Positions 1 to 8,631 of a stretch of 64,000 nt of DNA are shown here, one piece after another. The notes beneath the pieces were generated by a model. That model was not told the DNA's origin. It searched no databases and worked only from the letters and a program-made list of their open reading frames with translations. Positions within the stretch are counted from its first letter, which is position 1. Each line of letters begins with the position of its first letter. The DNA comes from a virus, in IMG/VR virus record IMGVR_UViG_3300013233_000856, positions 1 through 64,000 of that record. The stretch is one strand, 5' to 3'. The position numbers were made by a program, and so were the translations under genes.

Positions 1-324
1 ATGAACGAAGACCTCCCAGAAGTTCCACCGGAAGCAGTCGCGGCCATCGGCCAGATGATGACCACGACCGGGCAGCAGACGATCGCCAAGTTGGCCCCGG
101 ACGAGGGTATAAAGAACACTCCATCACTGATCGAAGGCCTGAAGAACGGCAGGGTGCCAGGTACGGCAATAGTGGAATGGCGCGACGAGAAGGGGCCGCT
201 CCAGGTGAACGTCATTGACTTCCTCATGCAGCCCATCCTACGCGCCACGGACCCAGCAAGCGGACAGACCGTGCGCGTAAAGTCCTCAGCAGTCCCCGAC
301 GGCACATGGAGATGCCTGCATTGA
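1..324 (+). CDS. Hypothetical protein, 107 aa (start may lie upstream)
   Basis: Open from the first base, so the ATG at position 1 may or may not be the true start. A small soluble protein with no motif I recognise. It overlaps the next gene by 19 nt, which suggests one transcript with the three virion-type genes that follow. Codon use (many AGG and ATA codons) matches its neighbours. Function unknown. Confidence 0.7.
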   Translation: MNEDLPEVPPEAVAAIGQMMTTTGQQTIAKLAPDEGIKNTPSLIEGLKNGRVPGTAIVEWRDEKGPLQVNVIDFLMQPILRATDPASGQTVRVKSSAVPDGTWRCLH

Positions 325-1844
325 GGCCGCTAGACCCAAACGAAGCCCTACAGTTGGCTGCGGAGAGGTTCGAAACCGCATGCAAGCAGCATGGTCTATT
401 CTACGACCTCACCTCGGACGAGGCGAACGAACAGGGCTTCCTGCTTAAGGACAAGAACGGAGCAGAAGACGTCTACAGGGACGTCCTCGGACTCATCGAC
501 GGCCTCAACGTCCACCTGGACGTCGACCGCAACCGCAAGGATGGAGTCCTCTTCCTCTTCACTCCAGAAGCCATACAGGACGGATACTGGAAGAAGCCAA
601 GGAAGAAAATAGACTACAGTATCTTCGCCAACGATGATGACGCCAAGGCCGTAAGACAGGGACGCGCCATCGGCATGAAGAACCACCCCGCCATGAAGCA
701 CAGGTCCAGGAGGTCCAACGAAGAACTCATGGACCGCATAGACCTCGCCATGTCCGAAGGGCAGTACAAGTCCCCGACAACCAAGCACCTACGCTCCCAG
801 AGCGGGTTCCGCAGTTCCTTCGGAAAGACGAAGTCCTTCGGAGGAATGACCGAAGGCGGCCCCTATACAGGAGCCGGATCCGGCAGCTCAATACCGCCTA
901 CCATCGAAAAGACCGGCAACCCCGGAGTCTCCGGCTACGCCAGGACCAACGACTGGCTCGGCAAGGGCAACGGCGAAGGACCCATCACGAGGCCCTACAA
1001 CAAGCGTAGAAACGCCAGGAGCAACCCCAAGACAATAGGCGGGCCGACCGTCAAGGAACAGGGCCTCCTGAACGCCATAGACGCCGCCATAAACGAACGG
1101 ACCATACCCAGACAGGTCGCAACCGTCGGACGGACCAACGACCCCCGACCACGGCGCAAGGGCAGCAAGAAAGTCCCCGGACCAGCCAAGTTCGGCGGAA
1201 CAGAAGGCCCAGAAGAGCTGCTCGGCGAACCAGACAGGAATCCAAGGGCAGACAACAAGCTCGGGAAAGACCCAAAGGTCGTCCACAACGAGCCAAACCC
1301 CATGCTGACCACCAAGAGGCGGAACATGGCCAGACCACTCGGCGTGTTCGGACCGTCAGACCGCAGCAAGCCGGCCGGAGGCACCGCCTACGACCAGGAA
1401 GGAAGCAGGGGCAGCAACGTTAGGGTGCAGCACCCACCGGACAGAAGCTTCGATGCCTCATCACCAAAGATCTCCGTCGGAAAGTCCAGAAACGACCCGC
1501 CAGCCAAGGACAGCAACCTAGTCCAGCTGGGACGCCTTGAAAAGTACGACCCCGTCTACGAAAGCGTCTACCGTCCAGAGGACGGCTACGAGTTCATGCA
1601 GCTGCTGGTACGCGAACTTGGCCTTCTCACCGCCCCAAGGAAAGTCGTGCTCCCCGACTCGGAGTTCGTCAAGGCCTGCGACGGAGACGTCCGCCTGGAG
1701 TTCACGGAGGGGACCGGAGACAAGAGAAGGTCCGGAACCCTCACCGTATATAGACGTGGCCGCAGGTTGTCCACGATGGACGTCGACCTGGAGGACGGAA
1801 CGACCGTCGACGCAGCCACGAAGAAGATCCTGGAGAGACTCTAG
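306..1844 (+). CDS. Basic, largely disordered protein, 512 aa
   Basis: The first 100 residues look globular. Residues 110-400 are rich in Gly, Pro, Arg, Lys and Asn with little hydrophobic content, so probably disordered and possibly nucleic-acid or scaffold binding. The last 80 residues look folded again, with alternating hydrophobic residues. ATG at 306 and ATG at 312 are both possible starts; neither has a clear Shine-Dalgarno site. Its stop codon overlaps the next start (TAGTG), implying translational coupling. A virion or assembly role is inferred only from the neighbours. Confidence 0.8.
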   Translation: MEMPALRPLDPNEALQLAAERFETACKQHGLFYDLTSDEANEQGFLLKDKNGAEDVYRDVLGLIDGLNVHLDVDRNRKDGVLFLFTPEAIQDGYWKKPRKKIDYSIFANDDDAKAVRQGRAIGMKNHPAMKHRSRRSNEELMDRIDLAMSEGQYKSPTTKHLRSQSGFRSSFGKTKSFGGMTEGGPYTGAGSGSSIPPTIEKTGNPGVSGYARTNDWLGKGNGEGPITRPYNKRRNARSNPKTIGGPTVKEQGLLNAIDAAINERTIPRQVATVGRTNDPRPRRKGSKKVPGPAKFGGTEGPEELLGEPDRNPRADNKLGKDPKVVHNEPNPMLTTKRRNMARPLGVFGPSDRSKPAGGTAYDQEGSRGSNVRVQHPPDRSFDASSPKISVGKSRNDPPAKDSNLVQLGRLEKYDPVYESVYRPEDGYEFMQLLVRELGLLTAPRKVVLPDSEFVKACDGDVRLEFTEGTGDKRRSGTLTVYRRGRRLSTMDVDLEDGTTVDAATKKILERL

Positions 1845-2470
1845 TGGCTGTCCCCGAAAAGGACAACAGGATAAGGCTCTTCCCCACGGAGGTAGACTTC
1901 GACCAAGAGGTCGGGGTGACCGGCCAGGCGCACGACGGATTCCCTGCGCCGGGACAGCAGCCAAGGTTCGACTGGATGCGGTCGTTCCTAATAGGTCTCC
2001 TGGCGAACCAGTCCTCCGACGCGGAGCCGTTCGAACACAGGACCGGAACCCTGTGGTTCAAGCGCGCCGGCGAGGACGCCATGAAGGTCTTCGACGGCAG
2101 CACATGGAACGACCTCTCGCAGCACGTCGTCCTGGAGGACGTGGATGGAAGGAGACTGTCACTGTCGGAGTGGTTCGACGAAGCTAGTCCCGTCCTTGAC
2201 CGGATACAGCCCGAGGTGACCTTCAGCGGATCGGCAGTGCTGGCCACGACCGAGATAGCCGTTCCCGACGAGCTGACCAGCTCCATCGGACGCACCATGA
2301 GGCCCTTCGTGCACGTCAACGGGCTGCTCCTGGACCCACGAACCGTCAGCCTGTCGGGAACCGGTCCCTTCAAGGTAGTCCTGACGGAACCGATGTCCGC
2401 AGGGGACAGGTTCACGGTGATCATCGAGCCGGTGGCCGTCTTCGTCGAGGAAGACGTCATAGCCAGATAG
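1844..2470 (+). CDS. Probable virion structural protein, 208 aa, GTG start
   Basis: Starts with GTG overlapping the upstream stop. The C-terminal half alternates short beta-type stretches and turns, as in small baseplate or fibre-attachment proteins. There are no enzymatic motifs. It lies between a disordered protein and a 378-aa structural-type protein, so it probably belongs to a tail or fibre module. Family not recognised. Confidence 0.75.
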   Translation: MAVPEKDNRIRLFPTEVDFDQEVGVTGQAHDGFPAPGQQPRFDWMRSFLIGLLANQSSDAEPFEHRTGTLWFKRAGEDAMKVFDGSTWNDLSQHVVLEDVDGRRLSLSEWFDEASPVLDRIQPEVTFSGSAVLATTEIAVPDELTSSIGRTMRPFVHVNGLLLDPRTVSLSGTGPFKVVLTEPMSAGDRFTVIIEPVAVFVEEDVIAR

Positions 2471-2481
2471 GGAGGGGCAGG

Positions 2482-3618
2482 ATGAAAAGGATCACCACGC
2501 TGCAGGAAGCCTATGCGGCGTTCTTCCCACACGACGACCACCACCAGGGTGGTCCAGACAAGGGTGCACACGGCATCATCCAGTTCGTGATAAGGGACCG
2601 GAACGGCAACGTCCTGCGAAGACACTTCGAACCCAACATAGTGAAGATATTCGCCAAGGAGATGCTCGCGCACCGCCTACCCTCCAGCGAAGTCTGGGAC
2701 CCACAAGCAGACAGCGGCACTGGAAACTGGATAGCGTCCGGGATAGACCCGACAGAGGAGTTCGCCGCACGGTACGTCCTGTTCGGCGCGTCCTTCGACA
2801 CGGCAGGCCTCCCGCTTGACCAGGACGACAGCAGGTTCTACGTGGACGACCCGGTCACCGGCAAGAAGGTACCGGTCAGGCTCGGCCCCGGGGCTGAGTT
2901 CGACGGCGGACTGATCAACGCCATACCCTTCTCCGAGCCCGACAGATCCCTGAAGAAGGTTGAAGTCACCTCGTTCCAGGCCACCTTCCAGCCAGCCGGC
3001 AGCCCCCTCCAGCAGGACGACGTCCGCGGCGTCAGGAACATCGTCCAGCTGCAGACCACCCTCAGGCTGGACGAGTATAACGGCTTCGGCCTGACCGACG
3101 CCGACTTCTTCACCATCACCGAGGTCGCCCTGGCGGGCGGACGAAAGATCGGGCTGGTGGACCAGTGCGACTGCACCCCGAGGGAACTATTCCTGGAGGG
3201 CGCGGCTGGCACGGCCACCGGGACCTCACCGACCAGCACCGGTGGGACCGGCGGCAGCCTAGTCCCGATCCCGGCCACGGCCAACGGAGGCGACGTCGTC
3301 ACCCTGGACAATTCCTTCACCGACGTCGACCTGATCAAGATAGGAGATCAGGTCAGGCTGGCCGGACGCTCCGACGGACCCACCGAGGACTCATTCGGGC
3401 AGGTCACCCCCTTCTACCTGGTCATAAACAAGCTGCCTGGGGGCCGCGACGTCCAACTGGACAGGGACGTGGTCGACGGAGCGAACGACCCCATCACTGG
3501 CTCCGTGGGCCTATTCCGCGACACTCTCCGGATCTTCTCCCACAGGATCCTGTCCGTGCCGCTAAAGAAGTCCTCAGACTTCGAGATAGACGTCATCTGG
3601 TCCATAATCTTCAATTGA
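2482..3618 (+). CDS. Probable phage structural (neck/tail) protein, 378 aa
   Basis: Preceded by a strong Shine-Dalgarno site (GGGAGGGG, 4 nt before ATG). An acidic beta-rich protein with a Gly/Thr/Ser-rich linker near residues 240-265. It ends in a hydrophobic strand of the type (FEIDVIWSIIFN) seen at the C-terminus of many virion proteins. It is the last gene of this plus-strand structural cluster before the sigma factor. The exact role is not recognised. Confidence 0.8.
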   Translation: MKRITTLQEAYAAFFPHDDHHQGGPDKGAHGIIQFVIRDRNGNVLRRHFEPNIVKIFAKEMLAHRLPSSEVWDPQADSGTGNWIASGIDPTEEFAARYVLFGASFDTAGLPLDQDDSRFYVDDPVTGKKVPVRLGPGAEFDGGLINAIPFSEPDRSLKKVEVTSFQATFQPAGSPLQQDDVRGVRNIVQLQTTLRLDEYNGFGLTDADFFTITEVALAGGRKIGLVDQCDCTPRELFLEGAAGTATGTSPTSTGGTGGSLVPIPATANGGDVVTLDNSFTDVDLIKIGDQVRLAGRSDGPTEDSFGQVTPFYLVINKLPGGRDVQLDRDVVDGANDPITGSVGLFRDTLRIFSHRILSVPLKKSSDFEIDVIWSIIFN

Positions 3619-3648
3619 CGACATGGTCCATGCCGATATTGTGCAGAC

Positions 3649-4551
3649 ATGGATAGGCGCGAACGCGACCAACTAATATGGGAACATAAGTGGATCGCTG
3701 AATACCTCGTAAACAGGCTGCGTGCGCGTGGCCTGGGACGCGACATCTGGCAGGAGGCCATGCTCGGTCTCCTGATGGCTGCGGAACGGTATGACAAGAA
3801 AAGGGGTAAGTTCGTCAAGTACGCATTTCCCTACGTTCATGGGCACGTCATGAACGCCATAAACAAGACCATGACCGGACACATATGCAAGATTCCATAC
3901 GAAAGGCTATGGTACTACGTCCAGGTCAATAACTGCCGGACCATATTCGAAAGAGAAGGGCCGGAACAGCTAGCTGACTTCGACCACAGGCTACGGACCA
4001 CGATGCCGAGGAACGTCTTTATAGGATGGCTCACGTACAAGGCAATGAAGGAAGAGCTGGACGAGCATCAGCACGAGGGTCGGCATGAAGGCAGGGCCTG
4101 CGACGTACTGGAGGCCATCCTCAACGAGGAGCTCAGGGAGGCAACCAGGACAGCACTGGACGAGTTGGAGGGCAAGCATAAAGCACAGGCGCAGGTTCTA
4201 CGGATGCGGTACGGCATCGGATACGCAGAGATGTCCCTGCAGGCCATCTCCGAGAAGCTCGGATGCACCAGGCAGAACGTGCACATCCACCAAGGCAAGG
4301 CAGAAAAGGCCATGCGCCCCCTGCTCATAAAGCACCTGTCAAAGGTTTACGGGGACTGGTGGTGCGGTACTGATCCCCAGAAGGGAGGCGCGGATGACCG
4401 AAGAACAGCTAGTAGAGCACATCACAGAAGGACTCAAGGAGTCAATAAAGGAACAGGCAAGCAAAGAAGGCATATCCATACAGCACGCAAGGACGGAGCT
4501 GATGAAGGGACTACTCGAAATCTACGTTCCAAAAGGGAGCGTGCAGTCTGA
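3649..4551 (+). CDS. Sigma-70-like RNA polymerase sigma factor
   Basis: Residues 15-80 resemble sigma region 2: an RARGLGRDIWQEAMLGLLMA stretch followed by an aromatic-rich helix with FPYVHGHVMNAI. Residues 175-225 form a clear region 4 helix-turn-helix (LQAISEKLGCTRQNV then KAEKAMR). Such factors redirect host RNA polymerase to phage promoters. It is distinct from the gp55-like factor at 30367-31308. The last 52 residues are Arg/His-rich and run out of frame through the next gene, which has its own strong ribosome site. The real end may therefore be near 4390 if a frameshift is present. No clear Shine-Dalgarno site precedes ATG 3649. Confidence 0.85.
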   Translation: MDRRERDQLIWEHKWIAEYLVNRLRARGLGRDIWQEAMLGLLMAAERYDKKRGKFVKYAFPYVHGHVMNAINKTMTGHICKIPYERLWYYVQVNNCRTIFEREGPEQLADFDHRLRTTMPRNVFIGWLTYKAMKEELDEHQHEGRHEGRACDVLEAILNEELREATRTALDELEGKHKAQAQVLRMRYGIGYAEMSLQAISEKLGCTRQNVHIHQGKAEKAMRPLLIKHLSKVYGDWWCGTDPQKGGADDRRTASRAHHRRTQGVNKGTGKQRRHIHTARKDGADEGTTRNLRSKRERAV

Positions 4552-4615
4552 CAGGATCGGATATTGCGGGAAATGCGACGCTGCGATATTGGACGGTGAA
4601 TGCGGCTGCAGCTAG
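4394..4615 (+). CDS. Small zinc-binding protein, 73 aa
   Basis: Begins 6 nt after a strong Shine-Dalgarno site (AAGGGAGG). The N-terminal 50 residues are predicted helical and charged. The C-terminus carries CGKC followed nine residues later by CGC, a likely zinc knuckle. It overlaps the sigma-factor frame by 158 nt but has the better coding character in that stretch. Its stop shares the palindrome CTAG with the stop of the convergent gene. Possibly a partner or regulator of the sigma factor; this is inference. Confidence 0.75.
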   Translation: MTEEQLVEHITEGLKESIKEQASKEGISIQHARTELMKGLLEIYVPKGSVQSDRIGYCGKCDAAILDGECGCS

Positions 4616-5238
4616 CGGGCATGCTTTCTTGGCCTCGTCATGACGCCGAACGAGATGTCCGGAAAGAGCCTGGACGAGACTCCACGCTTCTTCATCTTCT
4701 CCTGCTGCCGAAGGACGTTCGACGGAACGCTCCTCACTACCCGATAGGGTTCAGGCAACCCCTCCCTGCCCGCCTCCGGTTCGCCAATGGACGACCTGCC
4801 TGCTGATATCCTCGGCACCTCCTCTAGCCGCTTGACCAGCTCAGCCTGGTTCTCCTCGCTGCCCTCTTCCTCTGGCTCCTGTATCAGGTCCGCCATCGGG
4901 AGTGCGTCGACTATTGCATCCACAAGCTCCTGCATCGTTCCTCCATGACCACGGCGCGCCGTGACCGGACTAATCCTTAGCAACGCCTGCCTCACCACCT
5001 CCGGCCCAACCTGACCACTCTGCCTAACGTCCTGCGGAATCCTCCTTACGAGATCCTGCAGGGCCCTCTGCACTATCCTACGCTGCCTTACGGTTAGCTC
5101 AAGGAGTAGACCAGAGAGGCTCTCGCACAGCCGCTCCTCAGTCACTAGGAGCCCGCAGCCGGAGAAAACCTCGGCTAGTTCGGCAAGCAGCAGGGAACGG
5201 TGCCCAAGGACCATATCAAGGTCTTCAATCAAGCTCAT
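4612..5238 (-). CDS. Hypothetical protein, 208 aa
   Basis: A mostly helical, charged protein. The middle (VRRIPQDVR...VVRQALLRI) is helical and residues 120-140 are acidic. The C-terminal tail is basic. The ATG at 5238 follows an AGGAG 14 nt upstream; a GTG at 5253 is an alternative. It overlaps the 3' end of the upstream 78-aa gene and converges on the zinc-protein gene. Family not recognised. Confidence 0.7.
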   Translation of the reverse strand: MSLIEDLDMVLGHRSLLLAELAEVFSGCGLLVTEERLCESLSGLLLELTVRQRRIVQRALQDLVRRIPQDVRQSGQVGPEVVRQALLRISPVTARRGHGGTMQELVDAIVDALPMADLIQEPEEEGSEENQAELVKRLEEVPRISAGRSSIGEPEAGREGLPEPYRVVRSVPSNVLRQQEKMKKRGVSSRLFPDISFGVMTRPRKHAR

Positions 5239-5461
5239 GCCGTATCTTTGCACTCCTGCTGCCGGACCTCACCTCGTACCTACCAGGATCTATTGAATTA
5301 CTGTCGCTGTACCTGTCGGAGCTATTCGAAAAGCCACTCCCCTGGTTCACGCGCAGGAGAACCCTCGTCGGGAACTTGAAGATCTCCATGATGGGACTGC
5401 GCAGCCTAGATAGATACACGGTCACAGCTCCCTCGCATAGGCCATAATTAGGCCTGACCAT
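5225..5461 (-). CDS. Hypothetical protein, 78 aa
   Basis: Starts with an ATG inside the last codons of the phosphatase gene (14-nt overlap), a typical coupled start. The first half has a strand-rich hydrophobic pattern and the second half is Ser/Arg-rich. Nothing recognised. Coding is supported by the tight overlaps on both sides. Confidence 0.55.
   Translation of the reverse strand: MVRPNYGLCEGAVTVYLSRLRSPIMEIFKFPTRVLLRVNQGSGFSNSSDRYSDSNSIDPGRYEVRSGSRSAKIRHELD
5240..5252 (-). promoter_or_regulatory. Possible CAAAN(A/C)TA element
   Basis: TGCAAAGATACGG on the minus strand, 2 nt before ATG 5238 and inside the end of the 78-aa gene. Matches the late-promoter element but may be chance coding sequence. 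Confidence 0.3.
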
Positions 5462-5981
5462 CGTTCCCGCGAAGATAGTCTGGCAACGATTGTCCAACAA
5501 ACTTGCGTATAAACTCCTCCTGTACTGGCATGGACAGACCATACTTCCTGGCTTCAGCGATCGCACGCTCCACATTCCAGCCCTGTGAGATCCTGTAGCA
5601 CGCCACGAACGTCCCCGTGCGCCCCCTGCCAGCCTCGCAGTGAACGAAGAAGCGTCCCGCATCATGATTGCGCAGGACCCGCAGAAACTGCCATACCTGC
5701 GACATGGTAGGAGCCGTGTTGTCGATGACCGGAATGCGCAGGTTCCCCATACTTAGTTCCCTACTAGCCTCTCGGTCAATGTCCCTCTCGGCAGCAAGGT
5801 TAATACACGTCCTGACACCCATCTTGGCCAACGCCCTGTAGTCAGCCATGTTCCTAGGCCGCGATCCACGAACTAGGTCGCTGGATACCTCGGCCACATA
5901 ATGTCTGACAGGATACCATAATCCGAGAAACTCAAGAAGCCCAATAAGCTTCCCTATAACGTTCTTGACGTAGTCAAACAT
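5448..5981 (-). CDS. Dual-specificity / tyrosine phosphatase-like protein
   Basis: Contains the cysteine phosphatase P-loop HCEAGRGRTG (CX5R) near residues 115-124. Upstream is the usual family stretch SRPRNMADYRALAKMGVRTCINLA, with the general acid Asp expected in the IPVIDN loop. The N-terminal 25 residues are hydrophobic and might be a membrane-associating helix. The family removes phosphate from Ser, Thr or Tyr, or from nucleotides and lipids. In a phage it could act on host signalling, but no substrate can be inferred. It starts after an AAGGAG site and is followed by two overlapping small genes. Confidence 0.88.
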   Translation of the reverse strand: MFDYVKNVIGKLIGLLEFLGLWYPVRHYVAEVSSDLVRGSRPRNMADYRALAKMGVRTCINLAAERDIDREASRELSMGNLRIPVIDNTAPTMSQVWQFLRVLRNHDAGRFFVHCEAGRGRTGTFVACYRISQGWNVERAIAEARKYGLSMPVQEEFIRKFVGQSLPDYLRGNDGQA

Positions 5982-6020
5982 GGTCCATTGCTCCTTAACC
6001 TGGACTGAATAGGCTAAGTC

Positions 6021-7784
6021 CTACAGGCTGATCCAGGCGTTGCCGGTGAAGAACTTCAGCAGAGTACCATCGAACCAGAAGTCACTGAACTCAGGGTTTC
6101 GCCCAAGGAGGCAGGTCAGTCTTGGAAGGATGTGCGTCTCATAGTCCATGTTGTCCGCAGAGAGGCCCTCCGCGTCCACCACTAGCTTGACGATCGGATG
6201 CACCAGGCCGCCAACATAGCCAACCGGCTCTATATGCGGATTCTCGCGCAACTCGTCCGGGAAGCCGGGCTTGGTGCGGAAGTCTATTGCATCGCCCAGG
6301 CCGTCGTCCTTCTCGGTCACGTAGCGGTTGTCGTCCGACGGATTTACCGGAACCTCGCGGCGCGCGGTGGAACCGGCCAGCGCACTGAACTGGTCCCTCG
6401 TGGGCGACCACCTCGGAGATCGGTCCACCGAGAGGAAGGACAGGATCCCGGCGTCCTGGGTGAAGGTAGCGAGCGGCGGCACGTCCAATATGGCAAGGAA
6501 GCTATTGAAGAAGTTGTCGACCTCGTCCGTGGTAGCTCCCCACAGGCTGCTCAGGACGACGTGACCCGACCCGAAGCCCTGCATGAACGACTCAGACTCG
6601 GTCCCTACGCGCCCAAGAAGATCGTCCGACGGCACTATGTCTACGACCGTGCCCGGTGCCATGCTCCGTTCCAGGGTGAGGGTTCCGAACTCCACGTCCT
6701 TCGGAACTCCTGCTGGATCTATCGAGTGGGTAGAGAAAGTGATCTTCAGGCTGCTGGCAAGGTCATCCAGCCGCTCTATGCTGGAGAGCCAGACCGGGAA
6801 GTTCTGCCTGGTATCGTCGTCGCTCGCCTCATCCCTCTCGGGAGCGGTGATGCTCATCTCTGTGAAGAGGATCTTCGGAACGGTTATGCCGTTGACTGCC
6901 GTCCTGCTGGCCCCGATCCGGAACGGGAAGTTAGTAGCCTCCAGCCACGAGTTGACGTTGGCGTTCTGGTCCGGGATGGCGTTCCAGGCACTGTCCACCA
7001 GAATTCCGGTCCCATGATCGAGGGCGGCCTCGAGGAAGTCATCCGGCGTGGTGATGCCACCAGGACCAGTGCCTACCATCTCGTACACAGCCGGAACGTC
7101 GAAGATGCCGTCGCTGTCGCTGTCGGTGGCCCCGTCGGGCGGTGCGAGCTTCTTGAAGAAGTCCTGGACCGCAGCGTCCGCGAGGTTCTGCGTGCGGAAG
7201 GTGACGAAACCGTCCACGGTGGTCGCCTCGCCCGGATCGATCGGGTTCGGCTCCTCTGCAGAGTCGGCTATCGTGATGCGATTGAGCTGATAGGTGAACA
7301 CGCTGTCGATGAGGTAGTCGACGAAGAACATCGCCACCTCGGAGGCGGACCCCTTCTGTTGGGCGCTGAAGACAAGCCTGAGCTTTCCGGTTATCGCGTC
7401 CCCGGCACTGCCGCCAATGTTGGTCCCGCTGATGCGCTTGATCTTCATGAGACGCAGCAGCTCCCACTTCGCGGGGAGGCTGACGTGCATGTCCCATATC
7501 CACGAGAGGGGCAGGACGGTCTCCTCCGTGCCGGTCTTCACCTTTGGAGTGACCAGGAACGGGAAGAGGGACTGATGGCTGAGCCTCAGCTCGATCTGGT
7601 CGACCGCCTTGGCGAGGATCAGCTGCCGGACCACGATGTCGACGTCGGGCCTGTTCAGGACTTCGAAGAACACTGGGTCGAGCGCCGTGAGCCACCGTAT
7701 ATTCAGCGAGGCGTCCGTCGTGAACCTGTCGAAGAGGTTGCCTGGAGTTATCGTCGGTATCAGGCTGGCGTTTACGGTAGGCAT
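6021..7784 (-). CDS. Probable virion protein, 587 aa
   Basis: A large acidic protein with many beta-type segments and a Ca-binding-like run DSDSDGIFD near residue 225. No enzymatic motif. The candidate late promoter GGTCAAACCTAA lies about 30 nt upstream of the ATG, as for the capsid and tail genes, which supports late expression. The role (baseplate, fibre or decoration) is not recognised. Confidence 0.75.
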   Translation of the reverse strand: MPTVNASLIPTITPGNLFDRFTTDASLNIRWLTALDPVFFEVLNRPDVDIVVRQLILAKAVDQIELRLSHQSLFPFLVTPKVKTGTEETVLPLSWIWDMHVSLPAKWELLRLMKIKRISGTNIGGSAGDAITGKLRLVFSAQQKGSASEVAMFFVDYLIDSVFTYQLNRITIADSAEEPNPIDPGEATTVDGFVTFRTQNLADAAVQDFFKKLAPPDGATDSDSDGIFDVPAVYEMVGTGPGGITTPDDFLEAALDHGTGILVDSAWNAIPDQNANVNSWLEATNFPFRIGASRTAVNGITVPKILFTEMSITAPERDEASDDDTRQNFPVWLSSIERLDDLASSLKITFSTHSIDPAGVPKDVEFGTLTLERSMAPGTVVDIVPSDDLLGRVGTESESFMQGFGSGHVVLSSLWGATTDEVDNFFNSFLAILDVPPLATFTQDAGILSFLSVDRSPRWSPTRDQFSALAGSTARREVPVNPSDDNRYVTEKDDGLGDAIDFRTKPGFPDELRENPHIEPVGYVGGLVHPIVKLVVDAEGLSADNMDYETHILPRLTCLLGRNPEFSDFWFDGTLLKFFTGNAWISL

Positions 7785-7810
7785 CTAGTGCTCTCCATGG
7801 AATGTCTCCG

Positions 7811-7822
7811 TTAGGTTTGACC
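7811..7822 (-). promoter_or_regulatory. Candidate late promoter (CAAAN(A/C)TA element)
   Basis: GGTCAAACCTAA read on the minus strand, 27 nt upstream of the 587-aa virion gene. Matches the element found before sheath, tube and neck genes. Confidence 0.5.
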
Positions 7823-7833
7823 GCGCACTCTGT

Positions 7834-8148
7834 CTAGTCAAGGTCCAGGGCACGCCTCCCAATGCCGTCCTCGGTACGCTGCTCCGCCTCGCCACGTTCT
7901 CTTCCGGCTTCCTGTTCTGCAACGTGCCCATGCCCGCGTTCGGGCAATAACTCCGAGAGCCGCTTGAGATCAGGTCGTCGTTCCTCCCTATCAGAGTTCA
8001 GACTTGGATGATCCAGATCCTCCGCACGCAGCGCATCGTTCCTCACATACATGTCGGGCAGCGCATTGTTCCTCATCACATACATGTCGGGCATCTGAGG
8101 ACCGGCATTGTCCGACGCCGTCAATCTCCAGCCAATGGCGCTGGTCAT
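7834..8148 (-). CDS. Hypothetical protein with internal MPDMYV repeat, 104 aa
   Basis: Excellent Shine-Dalgarno site (AGGAGGTGA) 4 nt before the ATG. Residues 19-45 carry two near-identical copies of (L/M)PDMYV(M)RN(N/D)AL, encoded by a 17-bp direct DNA repeat. The C-terminal half is Glu/Arg-rich and probably disordered. Nothing recognised. Confidence 0.7.
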   Translation of the reverse strand: MTSAIGWRLTASDNAGPQMPDMYVMRNNALPDMYVRNDALRAEDLDHPSLNSDREERRPDLKRLSELLPERGHGHVAEQEAGRERGEAEQRTEDGIGRRALDLD

Positions 8149-8151
8149 TGG

Positions 8152-8631
8152 TCACCTCCTGTAATGATCGCTGCACACTGGGCAGCCAGAACCATCCTTC
8201 ACGAAGACGTTCAACGCCACAAGGTCACTTGACCGTACGAACGCAAAAGGACTCCCATCACGGCCATTGTATCCAACCTCCACCCTTATCTTTCCCGACA
8301 CTATCCTCTCCTGCAGCATACAAGTCCTGATAAGGCAGAAGGAATGCAGGTCGCTGCCACCGCCATGATATCCGGCCAGAAGCATGTGAGTCAGCACCTC
8401 AGGCTCCGCTCTGATACAGGCCCACGGTATGACCATCGACGGATGTCCTAAGACCGTCGTACCGAGCCTACTGCCATGCCTGACGAAGTTCTCGTGGCTG
8501 CCGACGACGATCCCGACCGACCACCGGTGCCGGACCGAGTCCACGTCCTCGGTCATCAGCATAGCATCACCGCCGGACCTCTCTAGACCGACGAAGCCAT
8601 CTATCCTCGCCAGTGCCTCTTCAATGGTCAT
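8152..8631 (-). CDS. Hypothetical protein, 159 aa
   Basis: Starts within the last codons of the LexA-like gene (11-nt overlap) after a GAGGTG site. It has a compact alpha/beta pattern and ends with a CPVC pair. Nothing recognised. The overlap suggests co-translation with the regulator. Confidence 0.7.
   Translation of the reverse strand: MTIEEALARIDGFVGLERSGGDAMLMTEDVDSVRHRWSVGIVVGSHENFVRHGSRLGTTVLGHPSMVIPWACIRAEPEVLTHMLLAGYHGGGSDLHSFCLIRTCMLQERIVSGKIRVEVGYNGRDGSPFAFVRSSDLVALNVFVKDGSGCPVCSDHYRR

Noticed and set aside
1741-2673. 310-aa minus-strand frame
   Set aside because: Antisense to two coupled plus-strand genes with good ribosome sites.
6198-7814. 538-aa plus-strand frame opposite the 587-aa virion gene
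   Set aside because: Antisense shadow; charged, repetitive, no ribosome site.
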